Notes: generated by a model from the sequence alone, not told the origin. A stretch of 64,000 nucleotides of DNA from Myxococcus dinghuensis (GCF_024198235.1 NZ_JAKCFB010000010.1:124001-188000); one strand, 5' to 3'. Positions 1-8,607 are shown, counted from the stretch's first letter. Translations and numbers: made by a program.

Positions 1-1455
1 GTCCGCCAGCCCTCCGCCCGTGGCCTTCACGCCCTTCGCCGCTCCTCCCGCCGTGGCGGGCTGGGTCTGCGCCTGGCCGGTGGGCAGGGCTGCGGCGGGA
101 CGCGTCGCGCCGGAGAGCCCCCGCGAGGCGCCCGGGCCCTTGGGCTCGGGAGGCGTCGTCCCCAGCGGGCTCGTGGGCCCGAGGACCCGCGAGTCGGGGC
201 CTCCCTCCGAGGGCTCGGGGGCGGGCACGGGCGGCGTCGCCACGCCCGCCGGCGCCGGGTGCGCGGTGGGGGCGGGGAGGTCCGTCCGGGGATCCGCGTT
301 CGCGGGGGACTGGTACAGCTTCCAGCCCGCGACGCCGAGCGCGACGCTGGTGGCCAGGCCGATGCCCAGCCGGATGCCGCGCCGGCGCCACGTCTTCACG
401 CGCTGCGCCCGCTGGATGCCCTTGAGCAGGCCGAGCGCGCGCGCGTTCTCCGCGTCCAGCGCGAGCACCTGGTTGAGGCACGCGAGCGCGCGGGGCGTGC
501 GCTTCTCCGCGAGCAGCCGCTCGCCCCGCTCCAGCAGCGCCGCGACGATGCGCTGGCGGGCCAGCTTCTTGTACGAGGGCGGGTCCGCGAAGAAGGACAC
601 CAGCTCCTCGCCCACGCGCGCGAAGCCCAGGCCCGCGAGGTAGTCCGCGAGCGCGTCGCGCAGCTTGCCCGCGTCCGGGTAGCGCTGGCGCGGATCGCGC
701 TGCAGGCAGCGGGCGCAGATGTCCGCGAGCTCGTCCGACAGCGAGTGCACGCGGCGGCGCGGATCCTCGTAGTCGCCGTCGAGGATGCGCTTGAGCGTGG
801 CGGTGGTGTTGGGCGCGGAGAAGGGGAGCCGGCCCGTCATCGCCGCGTAGAACATGATGCCCACGCTGAAGACGTCCGCCTCCGGGCCGGCCTCCAGCCC
901 CTCGATGATCTCCGGCGACATGTGCGCGGGCGACCCCACGAGCGTGCCCGTCACCGTCATCCGCTCCTCGATGTCGAGCAGCCGGGCGATGCCGAAGTCC
1001 ATGAGCTTGAGGACGCCGTCCTCGCGCACCATGACGTTCTCCGGCTTCAGGTCGCGGTGGATGACGCCGGCCTCGTGGGCGTGGGCGAGCGCGGCGGCCA
1101 GCTCGTGGATGATCATCGCCGCCAGCTCCGGCGGCTCCATGGGCCCTTCGTCCAGGAAGACCTTGAGCGTCTGGCCGCGGATGTACTCGGTGACGATGAA
1201 CGCGTCCTGCGCGTCCGCCGCGGAGAAGTCGAAGACCTCCAGGATGTTGGGGTGGTGCAGCTTGGCCACGGCGCGCGCCTCGCGCGCGAGCCGGCGGCGC
1301 GACTCGTCCTTGCCGGCCAGGTGCGGGTGCAGCACCTTCACCGCGACCTCGCGGTCCAGGGCCGTGTCGAGCCCCTTGTACACGACGCTCATGCCCCCCG
1401 AGCCCAGTTGCTCGAGGATGCGATAGCGACCGATATGGCGGCCGACGAGCGTCAT
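1..1455 (-). CDS. pkn4: Ser/Thr protein kinase, probable Pkn4 (C-terminus cut by window edge)
   Basis: Eukaryotic-like protein kinase reading off the left edge; 485 codons are visible. The kinase domain fills about residues 5-265: nucleotide-binding loop LGSGGMS, VAVK with Lys40, catalytic HRDLKPEN with Asp135 and DFG at 153-155. The APE position reads SPE. A helical TPR-like stretch (about 290-345) follows, then one membrane span (about 360-378) and a long Pro/Ala-rich tail that would lie outside the cytoplasm. The ATG at 1455 starts directly into the kinase domain. It lies 27 bp after the phosphofructokinase stop, so the two are probably cotranscribed. In M. xanthus pfk and pkn4 are adjacent, and Pkn4 phosphorylates and activates Pfk (recalled literature). 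The specific name rests on that linkage; the kinase assignment itself is certain. Confidence 0.9.
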   Translation of the reverse strand, partial: MTLVGRHIGRYRILEQLGSGGMSVVYKGLDTALDREVAVKVLHPHLAGKDESRRRLAREARAVAKLHHPNILEVFDFSAADAQDAFIVTEYIRGQTLKVFLDEGPMEPPELAAMIIHELAAALAHAHEAGVIHRDLKPENVMVREDGVLKLMDFGIARLLDIEERMTVTGTLVGSPAHMSPEIIEGLEAGPEADVFSVGIMFYAAMTGRLPFSAPNTTATLKRILDGDYEDPRRRVHSLSDELADICARCLQRDPRQRYPDAGKLRDALADYLAGLGFARVGEELVSFFADPPSYKKLARQRIVAALLERGERLLAEKRTPRALACLNQVLALDAENARALGLLKGIQRAQRVKTWRRRGIRLGIGLATSVALGVAGWKLYQSPANADPRTDLPAPTAHPAPAGVATPPVPAPEPSEGGPDSRVLGPTSPLGTTPPEPKGPGASRGLSGATRPAAALPTGQAQTQPATAGGAAKGVKATGGGLAD

Positions 1456-1482
1456 GACGTGCGGCGGGTGCCTCCCCCTCCC

Positions 1483-2580
1483 TCAGTCTCCGAAGCTGAT
1501 TCCCATGCTCTTGGTGAAGCGCACCAGGTCCCCGGCCGGGTCCACCCGGCGCTCCTTGCGCGACTCGCTCAACGGCGCCGCGACGATCTCCCCGGCCCGC
1601 AGGGCCACCATGTGGTCCCACTGCCCGTCGCGCACCAGGTCCAGCACCTTGCAGCCGTAGCGCGTGGCGAGCACCCGGTCCGCGGCGCTCGGGCTGCCGC
1701 CGCGCTGCAGGTGTCCCAGCACCGTCACGCGGATCTCCGCGTCGACGTGGCGGGCGAGCAGGTCCGCGCACACCTTGCCGGAGCCGCCCAGCCGCACCAC
1801 GCCGCGCCCGGGCACGTCCTCCGCCCGGTCGAGGACCGACAGCGTGCCGCCCTCGGGGAACGCGCCCTCGGAGATGGCGATGATGGAGAAGCTGCGGCGG
1901 CGCGTGGCGCGGCGGCGGATCTTCTCGACGATGGACTCCACCCGGTAGGGAATCTCCGGGATGAGGATGACGTCCGCGCCGCCCGCGATGCCGCTCTCCA
2001 GCGTCAGGAAGCCCGCGTGCCGGCCCATGATCTCCACCAGCATCACCCGGTCGTGCGCCTCCGCGGTGGAGTGCAGCCGATCCAACGCCTCGGTGACGAT
2101 GAGCCGCGCGGTGTCGAAGCCGAACGTCTGGTCCGTGCCGCACAGGTCGTTGTCGATGGTCTTCGGGCAGCCCACCACCTTGAGGCCCTTCTCGCTCAGC
2201 CGGTGGGCGATGGACAGCGTCCCGTCTCCGCCCACGGCGACGAGCCCGTCCAGCTTCAGCTCCTCGCAGCGCCGCAACACCGCGTCGGAGACGTCGCGCT
2301 CCACCCAGTGCTCGCCCTCGCGGAACGCGTAGGCGAAGGGGTTGGCCCGGTTCGACGTGCCCAGGATGGTGCCGCCCTTGGGGAGGATGCCTCGCGTGTC
2401 CTCTTCGCTCAGCGGGCGGGCGAGCCCCGGCTCCACCAGGCCCATGAAGCCGTTCTCGATGCCCACGAACTCATGGCCGAACTCGTGCGTGCCTCGCTTG
2501 ACGAGGCCGCGGATGAGCGCGTTGAGTCCGGGGCAGTCTCCGCCACCGGTGAGAACTCCGAGTCGCAGTGCACGGGCCAT
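1483..2580 (-). CDS. pfk: 6-phosphofructokinase
   Basis: 365 residues, the usual PfkA length. It phosphorylates fructose 6-phosphate to the 1,6-bisphosphate in the cytoplasm, the committed step of glycolysis. Visible motifs are GGGDCPGLNA (12-21), GGDGT (117-121), PKTIDNDL (139-146), GRHAGFL (186-192) and LGHLQRGGSPS. In the E. coli numbering scheme the two donor-selecting positions are Gly (GGDGT) and Lys (PKTIDND). That mixed pair is known from group III enzymes that use ATP, whereas PPi enzymes normally have Asp at the first. Residues 222-230 form a basic patch, RRRATRRRS, with the Thr at 226. This is the residue recalled as the Pkn4 site in M. xanthus, and the kinase gene follows directly downstream. 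Start is the ATG at 2580. Confidence 0.96.
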   Translation of the reverse strand: MARALRLGVLTGGGDCPGLNALIRGLVKRGTHEFGHEFVGIENGFMGLVEPGLARPLSEEDTRGILPKGGTILGTSNRANPFAYAFREGEHWVERDVSDAVLRRCEELKLDGLVAVGGDGTLSIAHRLSEKGLKVVGCPKTIDNDLCGTDQTFGFDTARLIVTEALDRLHSTAEAHDRVMLVEIMGRHAGFLTLESGIAGGADVILIPEIPYRVESIVEKIRRRATRRRSFSIIAISEGAFPEGGTLSVLDRAEDVPGRGVVRLGGSGKVCADLLARHVDAEIRVTVLGHLQRGGSPSAADRVLATRYGCKVLDLVRDGQWDHMVALRAGEIVAAPLSESRKERRVDPAGDLVRFTKSMGISFGD

Positions 2581-2720
2581 AAGGTCGGACGCGGGTGTCA
2601 GAGGCAGGGTGCTTCACCATGACAGCCGAGTCGGGGCGGATTGTAGGAGCCCCTCGCGCCGACGTGCAACGCGCGAATCACGTGGCAGGTCGGTTTGCCG
2701 AATGGAATCGAGCCCTTCCA

Positions 2721-3203
2721 TCAGTCCCGCTTGAGGCGACGCCGGGCCGCGACGCGATCCAGCAGGGCCTGGAGTCGTGGCTGGGGTGCCTTGGGGAGTG
2801 CCTTGTCTGTGGGGGACTGTAGGGGCATCTCCCGAGCGAGCTGGAACAGCTCGAGCAGCCGCTCCTTGTACAGCTCGTTGTCGGGCCGCTCCTGGATCGC
2901 CCGGCGGTAGGCCGCGGCGGCTCCGGCGTAATCGCCCAGGGTGAACAGCCGCTCGCCCTCCTGGGCGGGGGACGACGGTCCCAGGGGCATGGCCGGCTCT
3001 TCAGGCGGGCGCGCGGCCTCGAGCACCTGCAGCTCCATGGGTTGGAGCGACTCCCGCAGGTCGGTGAGCTTGCTGGCGAGGGAGGCGTCGGCCGGGAACT
3101 CGCGGCTGAGCAGCTCGTAGAGGTCGAGCGCCTCGGCGAGCTCACCGCGGCGCAAGGCTCGGTCGGCGCGTGCTTCCATCTCCTCCCGGGCAGCAGGGGT
3201 CAT
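2721..3203 (-). CDS. small TPR-like protein
   Basis: About 160 residues, Glu/Arg/Ala-rich and helical, with no signal peptide or membrane span. Two tetratricopeptide-like helical pairs can be seen: ADRALRRGELAEALDLYELL near the N-terminus, and GERLFTLGDYAGAAAAYRRA followed by PDN near the middle. The C-terminus is strongly basic (RVAARRRLKRD). It probably acts as a cytoplasmic protein-interaction module; no enzyme motif is present. A GTG 39 bp upstream (3242) is an alternative start; I chose the ATG at 3203 because the sequence before it looks poorly conserved. It lies upstream of pfk on the same strand, with a 140-bp gap that probably holds the pfk promoter. The partner is unknown. Confidence 0.7.
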   Translation of the reverse strand: MTPAAREEMEARADRALRRGELAEALDLYELLSREFPADASLASKLTDLRESLQPMELQVLEAARPPEEPAMPLGPSSPAQEGERLFTLGDYAGAAAAYRRAIQERPDNELYKERLLELFQLAREMPLQSPTDKALPKAPQPRLQALLDRVAARRRLKRD

Positions 3204-3342
3204 CTCGAAGTGGAGGTTACCCGCGCGGGAAAGGGATGTCACAACGAAGGCGTGCCCTCGCTGTCAGGATTCTCCTCAAACCCAGGATTCATTCGGGCGC
3301 ACGAGGCCTGCGGGTGTGTCGTGACGGCCCTATGCTCGGGGC

Positions 3343-4020
3343 GTGCTCCCTTCGACACTGGCGGCGGGATGGCTGTGGCTGGCCTCGGGCGCGCTCGGCA
3401 CCGAGCTGCGTCGTGACGGCTATGTCCTGCGGCCGCCCGAGGGCTTCCACATGGTGCGTTGGGAGCCCTACGCCGGCTCGCTCGCGGGGGCGGTGGCGTT
3501 GGACCCGGGGGCTTCGCGGATGTTGTCCGCGGCGCTCGCGGATGGTGACGGGCCCGAAGCGGCGATGCTGGTCGTGTCGGTGGTGGACGAGGGCTTCTCC
3601 GCGAGTCCCTCGGAGCGGGAGGACTTCGCGTCGGCGGTGATGCAGCACTTCCAGCGCGAGCTGGGGGTGACGTTGTCGCCCGAGCGGGTGGAGCGCCTGG
3701 GGGGCGTGGTGCCCCGGGTGGAGGTGCTGGGCACGCTGCGCGAGGCGGGGCAGGTGCGCACGGTGTTGGTGGCGGGCCTGGCGTCCGAGGGGCGGCACGT
3801 GGTGGTGATGGTGAGCGCGCCGGCCGTCCGCTGGGAGCTGCTGGCGCCCGGGGTGCGCGCCTCGTTGGAGACGTTCCACCTGGAGCCGACGAACACGCCG
3901 GGGGCCGTCCCCAGGCGGGTGCTGGGCGCGCTCGCGGGCGCGTTGGCCGGGGCGCTCGTGGCCTCGTACGCGGCGTGGCGTCGACGCAGGCTGGGGTTGG
4001 GCGCGGCGTCGGAGGGTTGA
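3343..4020 (+). CDS. hypothetical membrane-anchored protein
   Basis: 225 residues starting at GTG. A short hydrophobic N-terminus (TLAAGWLWLASGALG) looks like a signal peptide. It is followed by a globular domain with beta-rich stretches (AAMLVVSVVDEGF, RTVLVAGLASEG, HVVVMVSAP). The end is a glycine/alanine-rich membrane span (VLGALAGALAGALVASYAAW) followed by an Arg cluster (RRRR), as expected for a C-terminal anchor with a cytoplasmic tail. The globular part would then face the periplasm. No catalytic motif is recognisable and I do not know the family. It stands alone, divergent from the TPR gene. Confidence 0.72.
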   Translation: MLPSTLAAGWLWLASGALGTELRRDGYVLRPPEGFHMVRWEPYAGSLAGAVALDPGASRMLSAALADGDGPEAAMLVVSVVDEGFSASPSEREDFASAVMQHFQRELGVTLSPERVERLGGVVPRVEVLGTLREAGQVRTVLVAGLASEGRHVVVMVSAPAVRWELLAPGVRASLETFHLEPTNTPGAVPRRVLGALAGALAGALVASYAAWRRRRLGLGAASEG

Positions 4021-4130
4021 GCGGGCCTTGGCCGTCCGCCGCCTGGGACTCGCGCGATGGCGTGGCGGCCCGCCCCGGGACTCGGCGCCAGGGCGGGCTC
4101 CACGACGTCATCCAGGGCGGCAGCGGCGGC

Positions 4131-4562
4131 TCACGGCGCCGGGGCCACCGTGTCCGGCTCCGGGGCGAGCGGTGGGACGGGCGTGGGCTTGTGGGACTCG
4201 TCGAGCGCGACGAGGACGAAGCGCCCCCGGGTGCACAGCTGGCGCGTCCCGGTGAGCAGCTCCTCCGCGAACAGCTCCACGTCCACCGTGACGGAGGTCC
4301 TCCCGGTGGCGACCACGCGGCTGATCAGCTCCACGAGCTGGCCCTGCCTCACGGGCGTGTGGAAGTCCACGCGCTCGCTGGAGGCGGTGACGACGGTGCG
4401 GCGGGTGTAGCGGCTGGCGGTGATGAACGCGGACATGTCCATCAGGCTCAGGGCCTCGCCTCCGAAGAGGGTGCCGTAGTGGTTGGTCTGGTCGGGGAAC
4501 ACCATGTCCACCATCCGGGTCTCGGTGGCGGAGGAGGGGAGGGACGTCGGGGTACCGCGCAT
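4131..4562 (-). CDS. acyl-CoA thioesterase, hot-dog fold (YciA/BACH type)
   Basis: 143 residues from the ATG at 4562. An in-frame extension to 4727 exists but is Pro/Arg-rich and unlike the family. Members hydrolyse acyl-CoA to free acid and CoA in the cytoplasm. The family signature is clear: MVFPDQTNHYGTLFGGEALS near the N-terminus, where the Asn and the GG-containing helix form the active site. Then comes MDMSAFITASRYTRRTVVTA on the central helix, followed by the beta strand ERVDFHTPVRQGQLVEL. A Pro-rich tail (PVPPLAPEPDTVAP) is extra. The length suits a single hot-dog domain that assembles as a hexamer. The substrate chain length cannot be read from sequence. It is transcribed away from the serine protease gene across a 478-bp intergenic region. 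Confidence 0.9.
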   Translation of the reverse strand: MRGTPTSLPSSATETRMVDMVFPDQTNHYGTLFGGEALSLMDMSAFITASRYTRRTVVTASSERVDFHTPVRQGQLVELISRVVATGRTSVTVDVELFAEELLTGTRQLCTRGRFVLVALDESHKPTPVPPLAPEPDTVAPAP

Positions 4563-5040
4563 GGGTCTGGACTCCTGGCCCGCGCCGTCTTCCGTCTCCA
4601 CGGGCTTCACGGCGTGAAGGCGCGCGAGGACGGCGGCGGCGGGCCGCGATGGGTGGCCCTGGCCCTCCCGCGAGGGCCGGGGGCGCTGCGCCACTCGGGA
4701 CGCATCCGGCGTCCCGCGTGGGCCCAAGGCAGGTTTTCGGGCTCATGGGCACTGGGAGGGCGCCGGCGTCCGGAGTCCCTCCGCTTCCTAGGCGCCGTCG
4801 CTTCCCAGCCCGGAGGGGCCAGTGCGTTCGACGGCGTTCGTTCCCACTGACCGCTGCGGGGCAGCTCCGGATTCCCACCGGATTCCCTTGCTAAACCTCG
4901 CGGGGGGAACCGCGAGGCACCTTCGGCGAGGCGGAACCTAACGGGTGTTCCGGCCTCCGCCAACGAATCAAGAGGTGGCCTGGTCGCATGCGTGAGGAAA
5001 CCCACGGGCGGGGAGCGCTGGGATAGCGTGGGCGGCCTCC
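4563..5040. other. 478-bp divergent intergenic region
   Basis: Lies between the thioesterase (minus) and the serine protease (plus), so it should carry both promoters. I see no convincing ORF; reading frames across it are Pro/Arg/Gly-rich. Two structures stand out: a pair of near-contiguous CCGGATTCCC direct repeats around 4867-4887, and a perfect hairpin at 4896-4917 listed separately. Confidence 0.55.
4896..4917. repeat. perfect 8-bp inverted repeat with 6-nt loop
   Basis: CCTCGCGG at 4896-4903 pairs with CCGCGAGG at 4910-4917 around the loop GGGGAA. No T-run follows, so it is not a classical terminator. It lies about 125 bp before the protease start and could be an operator or a leader hairpin. 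Confidence 0.6.
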
Positions 5041-6369
5041 ATGTCCGCCATCCTCCTCGCCGCCGTGCTCGCGCAGGCGCCGGTCGCCCCGGTCGAGCCG
5101 GGCCCGCCGCTCCCCGACAGCGTGCGCGCACTCCCCGCTCCGCCTGCTCCGCCACCGGCCGTGCTGCCGCCGGCCACCCACGAGTTGTTCCAGCGCATCC
5201 AGAACCGCGTCGCCCAGGTGCGGATCATCGAGCGCCGCTCCGGTACGCGCTCCTCCATCGGGTCGGCGTTCTTCGTCTCCGGGACGGGGCACGCCATCAC
5301 CAACTACCACGTCGTCTCCGACGTGGTGTTGCATCCGGAGGACTACACCGCGGAGCTGGTGCTGCGGCGCGGAGGGGAGCCGGTGCCCGCGCGGCTGTTG
5401 GACGTGGACGTGGTGCACGACCTGGCCGTCATCCGCATCCAGGAGCCGGTGGCGGACTTCTTCGCCCTGGAGGACCGCGAGCCGCCGCAGGGCACGCGGC
5501 TGTTCGCCATGGGCAATCCGCACGACCTGGGGACGACCATCGTCGAGGGCACGTTCAACGGCCTCATCCAGGACTCGCTCTACGAGCGCATCCACTTCAG
5601 CGGCGCCATCAACCCCGGCATGAGCGGCGGTCCCACGCTCACCGGCGAGGGGCGCGTGGTGGGCGTCAACGTCGCCACCATGGGCAACCAGTTGGGCTTC
5701 CTCGTGCCGATGAAGCACGCCCGGGCGCTGCTGGCGCGGGCGGTCGCGGAGCCGGAGGTGGAGGAGGCGACGCTGCTGGAGCGGGTGCGCCAGCAGCTCC
5801 TCGACAACCAGCAACTGCTCACCGAGCGGCTCATGACGGCGGCGCTGCCGAAGCAGCCGCTGGGGAGCTACCAGGTGCCGGGGCGCTGGACGCCGTTCCT
5901 CAAGTGCTGGGGGGACACGCCGCACGACCCGGAGGTGCCGTACACGGTGACGAACTACCAGTGCTCGTCGGAGGAGGACATCTACCTGTCCTCGCATCAC
6001 CGCAGCGGCGTGGTGGCGTACCTGCATCAGCACGCCACCAGCCAGAAGCTGGGGGCGCTGCGCTTCTCGTCGCTCTACAGCGCGCTGTTCTCCCAGGATC
6101 CGGATCTGGTGGAGGCCTCGCGCGAGGACGTGACGAACTTCCGCTGCGAGACGCAGTTCGTGGACGTGGGCGGGCTGCCGGTGCGCGCCGCGCTCTGCCT
6201 CCGGGCGTACCGGCGCTTCCCGGGCCTCTATGACCTGGTGCTGCGCGCGGCCACGCTCAACGCGAGCACCAGCGGCGTGGACACGAGCCTGACGCTGGGG
6301 GGCTTCTCGGCGGCGAACGCGCGGCGGCTGGCGCGGCGGTACCTGGAGGTCCTGTCGTGGACGAAGTGA
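5041..6369 (+). CDS. trypsin-like (S1/HtrA-type) serine protease, secreted
   Basis: 442 residues with a short hydrophobic start (MSAILLAAVLAQAP) and a Pro-rich linker, suggesting export. The protease domain spans roughly 45-245 and has a full triad: His90 in AITNYHVVSD, Asp127 in VVHDLAVIRI and Ser195 in NPGMSGGP. The strand after it, RVVGVNVATMGNQLGF, is typical of HtrA-type proteases. There is no PDZ domain. Instead a C-terminal region of about 190 residues, with four Cys and many aromatic residues, takes its place; I do not recognise it. The next gene, an FHA membrane protein, starts 13 bp before this stop, so the two are translationally coupled and probably function together. Confidence 0.88.
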   Translation: MSAILLAAVLAQAPVAPVEPGPPLPDSVRALPAPPAPPPAVLPPATHELFQRIQNRVAQVRIIERRSGTRSSIGSAFFVSGTGHAITNYHVVSDVVLHPEDYTAELVLRRGGEPVPARLLDVDVVHDLAVIRIQEPVADFFALEDREPPQGTRLFAMGNPHDLGTTIVEGTFNGLIQDSLYERIHFSGAINPGMSGGPTLTGEGRVVGVNVATMGNQLGFLVPMKHARALLARAVAEPEVEEATLLERVRQQLLDNQQLLTERLMTAALPKQPLGSYQVPGRWTPFLKCWGDTPHDPEVPYTVTNYQCSSEEDIYLSSHHRSGVVAYLHQHATSQKLGALRFSSLYSALFSQDPDLVEASREDVTNFRCETQFVDVGGLPVRAALCLRAYRRFPGLYDLVLRAATLNASTSGVDTSLTLGGFSAANARRLARRYLEVLSWTK

Positions 6370-7325
6370 TCTTCCTGGAGGTGCTGGAGGGGGACGGCGT
6401 CGACGCGCGTCACCGGCTGGAGCGCTTCCCCGCCACGGTGGGGCGCGCGTACACCAACGACGTCATCCTGGACGACCCCAAGGTGTCCGCCGAGCACCTG
6501 CGCATCGAGCGTCGCGAGGACGGCGTGCTCGTGGTGCGCGACGCGGGCAGCCAGAACGGCACGTGGCGCGTGGACCCGTGGGCGAGGCTGGCGGAGATGG
6601 AGCTGGTGTCGGACGCGCGGGTGGCGGTGGGGGACACGGTGCTGCGCTTCCGTTCGCGCGACCACGTCGTCGCGGACACGGTCGTCGCGGAGGCCCCGGC
6701 GGCGCCCCGGGAGCGGCTCTTCGAGCGCGGCCTGGCCCTGCCGGTGGCGATGCTGGCGCTGCTCGGCACGAGTCTCCTGGAGGCCTACCTGGGTAACTAC
6801 GCCCGCACCGACTGGGGCAGCCTGACGGTGGCGGTGGTGATGCCCCTGGCCCTCACGCTGCTGTGGGCGGGGGGCTGGGCCGTGGCGAGCCGCATCTCCC
6901 GGCGGCAGTTCCACTACCGCACGCACACGACCATCGCGTGCCTGGTGCTGCTGGGCGCCGTGGTGCTGCCGCCGGCCATCACCGCGCTGGGCTTCGGCCT
7001 GTCGCTGGGGCGGGGGCTGGGGTGGTTGCAGCACCTGGCCTTCCTGGGGCTGATGGGCTGGGGGTTGTTCTGGCACCTGCGCTACGTGACGCGGTGGCAG
7101 TCCGGGCGGCTGGTGCGGGTGCTCGCCGTGGTGACGCTGGTGTTCGGGGCGCTGTCGCGCGCGGACGACCTGCTGGGCAACGAGCCGTTCAGCACGTCCC
7201 TGGAGTTCCCTCGCACGCTGCTGCCGCCGTCGTTCCGGCTCTCCGGGGAGCGGTCCGTGGAGGCGTTCTTCGCGGGCACGGAGGGGCTCCAGGAGGAGGT
7301 CGACGCGCTCGTGCGGGAGGAGTAG
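6357..7325 (+). CDS. FHA-domain membrane protein
   Basis: 322 residues. The GTG start lies inside the end of the protease gene, with GGAGG eight bases before it, so translation is coupled. Residues about 18-95 form a forkhead-associated domain, which binds phosphothreonine: VGRAYTNDVILDDPKVSAEH, then RDAGSQNGTW. After a linker come about five hydrophobic spans between 120 and 265, for example LALPVAMLALLGTSLLEAYL and TTIACLVLLGAVVLPPAITA. The N-terminal FHA would be cytoplasmic. Myxobacteria pair FHA proteins with their many Ser/Thr kinases, so this protein may relay a phosphorylation signal to, or anchor, the protease encoded before it. That link is inference. Confidence 0.87.
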   Translation: MDEVIFLEVLEGDGVDARHRLERFPATVGRAYTNDVILDDPKVSAEHLRIERREDGVLVVRDAGSQNGTWRVDPWARLAEMELVSDARVAVGDTVLRFRSRDHVVADTVVAEAPAAPRERLFERGLALPVAMLALLGTSLLEAYLGNYARTDWGSLTVAVVMPLALTLLWAGGWAVASRISRRQFHYRTHTTIACLVLLGAVVLPPAITALGFGLSLGRGLGWLQHLAFLGLMGWGLFWHLRYVTRWQSGRLVRVLAVVTLVFGALSRADDLLGNEPFSTSLEFPRTLLPPSFRLSGERSVEAFFAGTEGLQEEVDALVREE

Positions 7326-7440
7326 CGCGCCCGACGCCACGGGGTGGACGGAGGATGTCGGACCGGTAGGGTAGGAACCTCCGGGCGGGGGCCCGGTGTG
7401 TCCGCCGGGCCCGGTGCTTCCTTTCACCCAGGAGGTCGGC

Positions 7441-8607
7441 GTGCGGGTCTGCGTGGAGCCGGAGTTGGTGTCGTTTCGGGAGGTGGCGCGGGGGTTGCTC
7501 GCGCGCCAGGCGCCTCCGGAGTGGGTGTCCTTCGAGGAGTCCCGTGAGCGGCGCAGGGGGGCTCGGAGGGAGGGCGGCGCGGACTGGCTCGCCGCGCCGG
7601 TGGTCCCCCGGGACTTCCTGGGGTTGGCGGAGAAGGTCATCTGCCACCGGGAGCCGGAGCGCTGGGGGTGGTTGTACCGGGTGCTCTGGCGCCTGACGCA
7701 TGGAGAGCGGAGCCTGCTGACGCGGGACGCGGACCCGGAGGTCCGGCGGCTGCGGAAGCTGGAGCGCGACGTTCGTCGGGAGATGCAGGACGTGGTGGCC
7801 CGCGTCCGCTTCCGTCAGGTGTCCCAGCAGGGGTTGGAGGCGTTCGTCGCGTGGCACGCGCCGGAGCACCAGGTCGTGCGGCCCGTCGCGCGGTTCCTGG
7901 TGCGGCGCTTCGCCACGCTGCGCTGGAGCCTGCTGACGCCGGAGGCGAGCGCGCATTGGGATCTGGATCGGCTCACGTTCGGACCCGGGGTGGCGCGGGA
8001 GGCCGTTCCCGGCGGGTGGCCGGAGGTCGCGCCGGGGCCGTCCCCGCGGGAGTGCCGCAGGTGTCCCTTGCACGCGGGGGCCACGCAGGTGGTGTGGGGA
8101 GAGGGCCCGGCGGGGGCGGCGTTGATGCTGGTGGGGGACGCGCCCGGCGGTGACGACGACCGTCAGGGACGCCCCTTCTCCGGAGAGGTGGGCTGGTTGT
8201 TGGAGGCGGTGCTGTCCCGCGCGGGGCTGCGGCGCTCGGCGGTGTACCTGACGCACGTGGTGAAGCACTTCGTGGGAACGGAGCCCGGGGAGGCGGAGGT
8301 GCAGGCGTGCCATCCCTGGTGGGAGGAGGAGGTGGCGGCGGTGCGCCCGCGGATGATCGTCACGCTGGGAGACGCGGCGACGCGAGCCTTGCAGGGCGGT
8401 GGGTTCCACTCCCGCCTGAATCGGGGACAGGTGTTGCCCTCGCCGTGGGCGGAAGGGACGCTGGCCACGTTGCATCCCATGGAGGTCCTCGCGCGGACGG
8501 CTCCTCGGGAGCGCGCGGAGTCCCGCATCCACCTGGAGGCGGACCTGCGCGCGGCTGTCGCGTGGCTGCGGCAGGGGCAGGGCGTTCGACGGGACCTGGG
8601 GCGCTGA
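7441..8607 (+). CDS. DUF4130 - UdgX-like uracil-DNA glycosylase fusion protein
   Basis: 388 residues from a GTG at 7441 preceded by AGGAGG at 7430-7435; an earlier GTG at 7396 lacks such a site. The N-terminal half (about 55-200) matches the DUF4130 pattern: WGWLYRVLWRLTHG, RDVRREMQDVVARVRFRQV and FVAWHAPEHQVV. The C-terminal half (about 205-380) is a family 4-like uracil-DNA glycosylase fold: CRRCPLH, GDAPGGDDDRQGRPFSG in place of the usual GEQPG motif, LTHVVKHF, then RPRMIVTLGDAA and TLHPMEVL. The same fusion is known as the UdgX family that binds uracil in DNA. Oddly, the KRRIH loop that normally follows VKHF, and whose His traps uracil covalently in UdgX, is absent; the sequence goes straight to VGTEPGEAEV. 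Expected role is DNA base repair, possibly with altered chemistry. No radical-SAM partner is nearby. Confidence 0.85.
   Translation: MRVCVEPELVSFREVARGLLARQAPPEWVSFEESRERRRGARREGGADWLAAPVVPRDFLGLAEKVICHREPERWGWLYRVLWRLTHGERSLLTRDADPEVRRLRKLERDVRREMQDVVARVRFRQVSQQGLEAFVAWHAPEHQVVRPVARFLVRRFATLRWSLLTPEASAHWDLDRLTFGPGVAREAVPGGWPEVAPGPSPRECRRCPLHAGATQVVWGEGPAGAALMLVGDAPGGDDDRQGRPFSGEVGWLLEAVLSRAGLRRSAVYLTHVVKHFVGTEPGEAEVQACHPWWEEEVAAVRPRMIVTLGDAATRALQGGGFHSRLNRGQVLPSPWAEGTLATLHPMEVLARTAPRERAESRIHLEADLRAAVAWLRQGQGVRRDLGR

Noticed and set aside
259..2622. 787-codon plus-strand ORF
   Set aside because: Antisense to the kinase and pfk genes; Arg/His/Ala-rich without any protein-family signal, a product of high GC.
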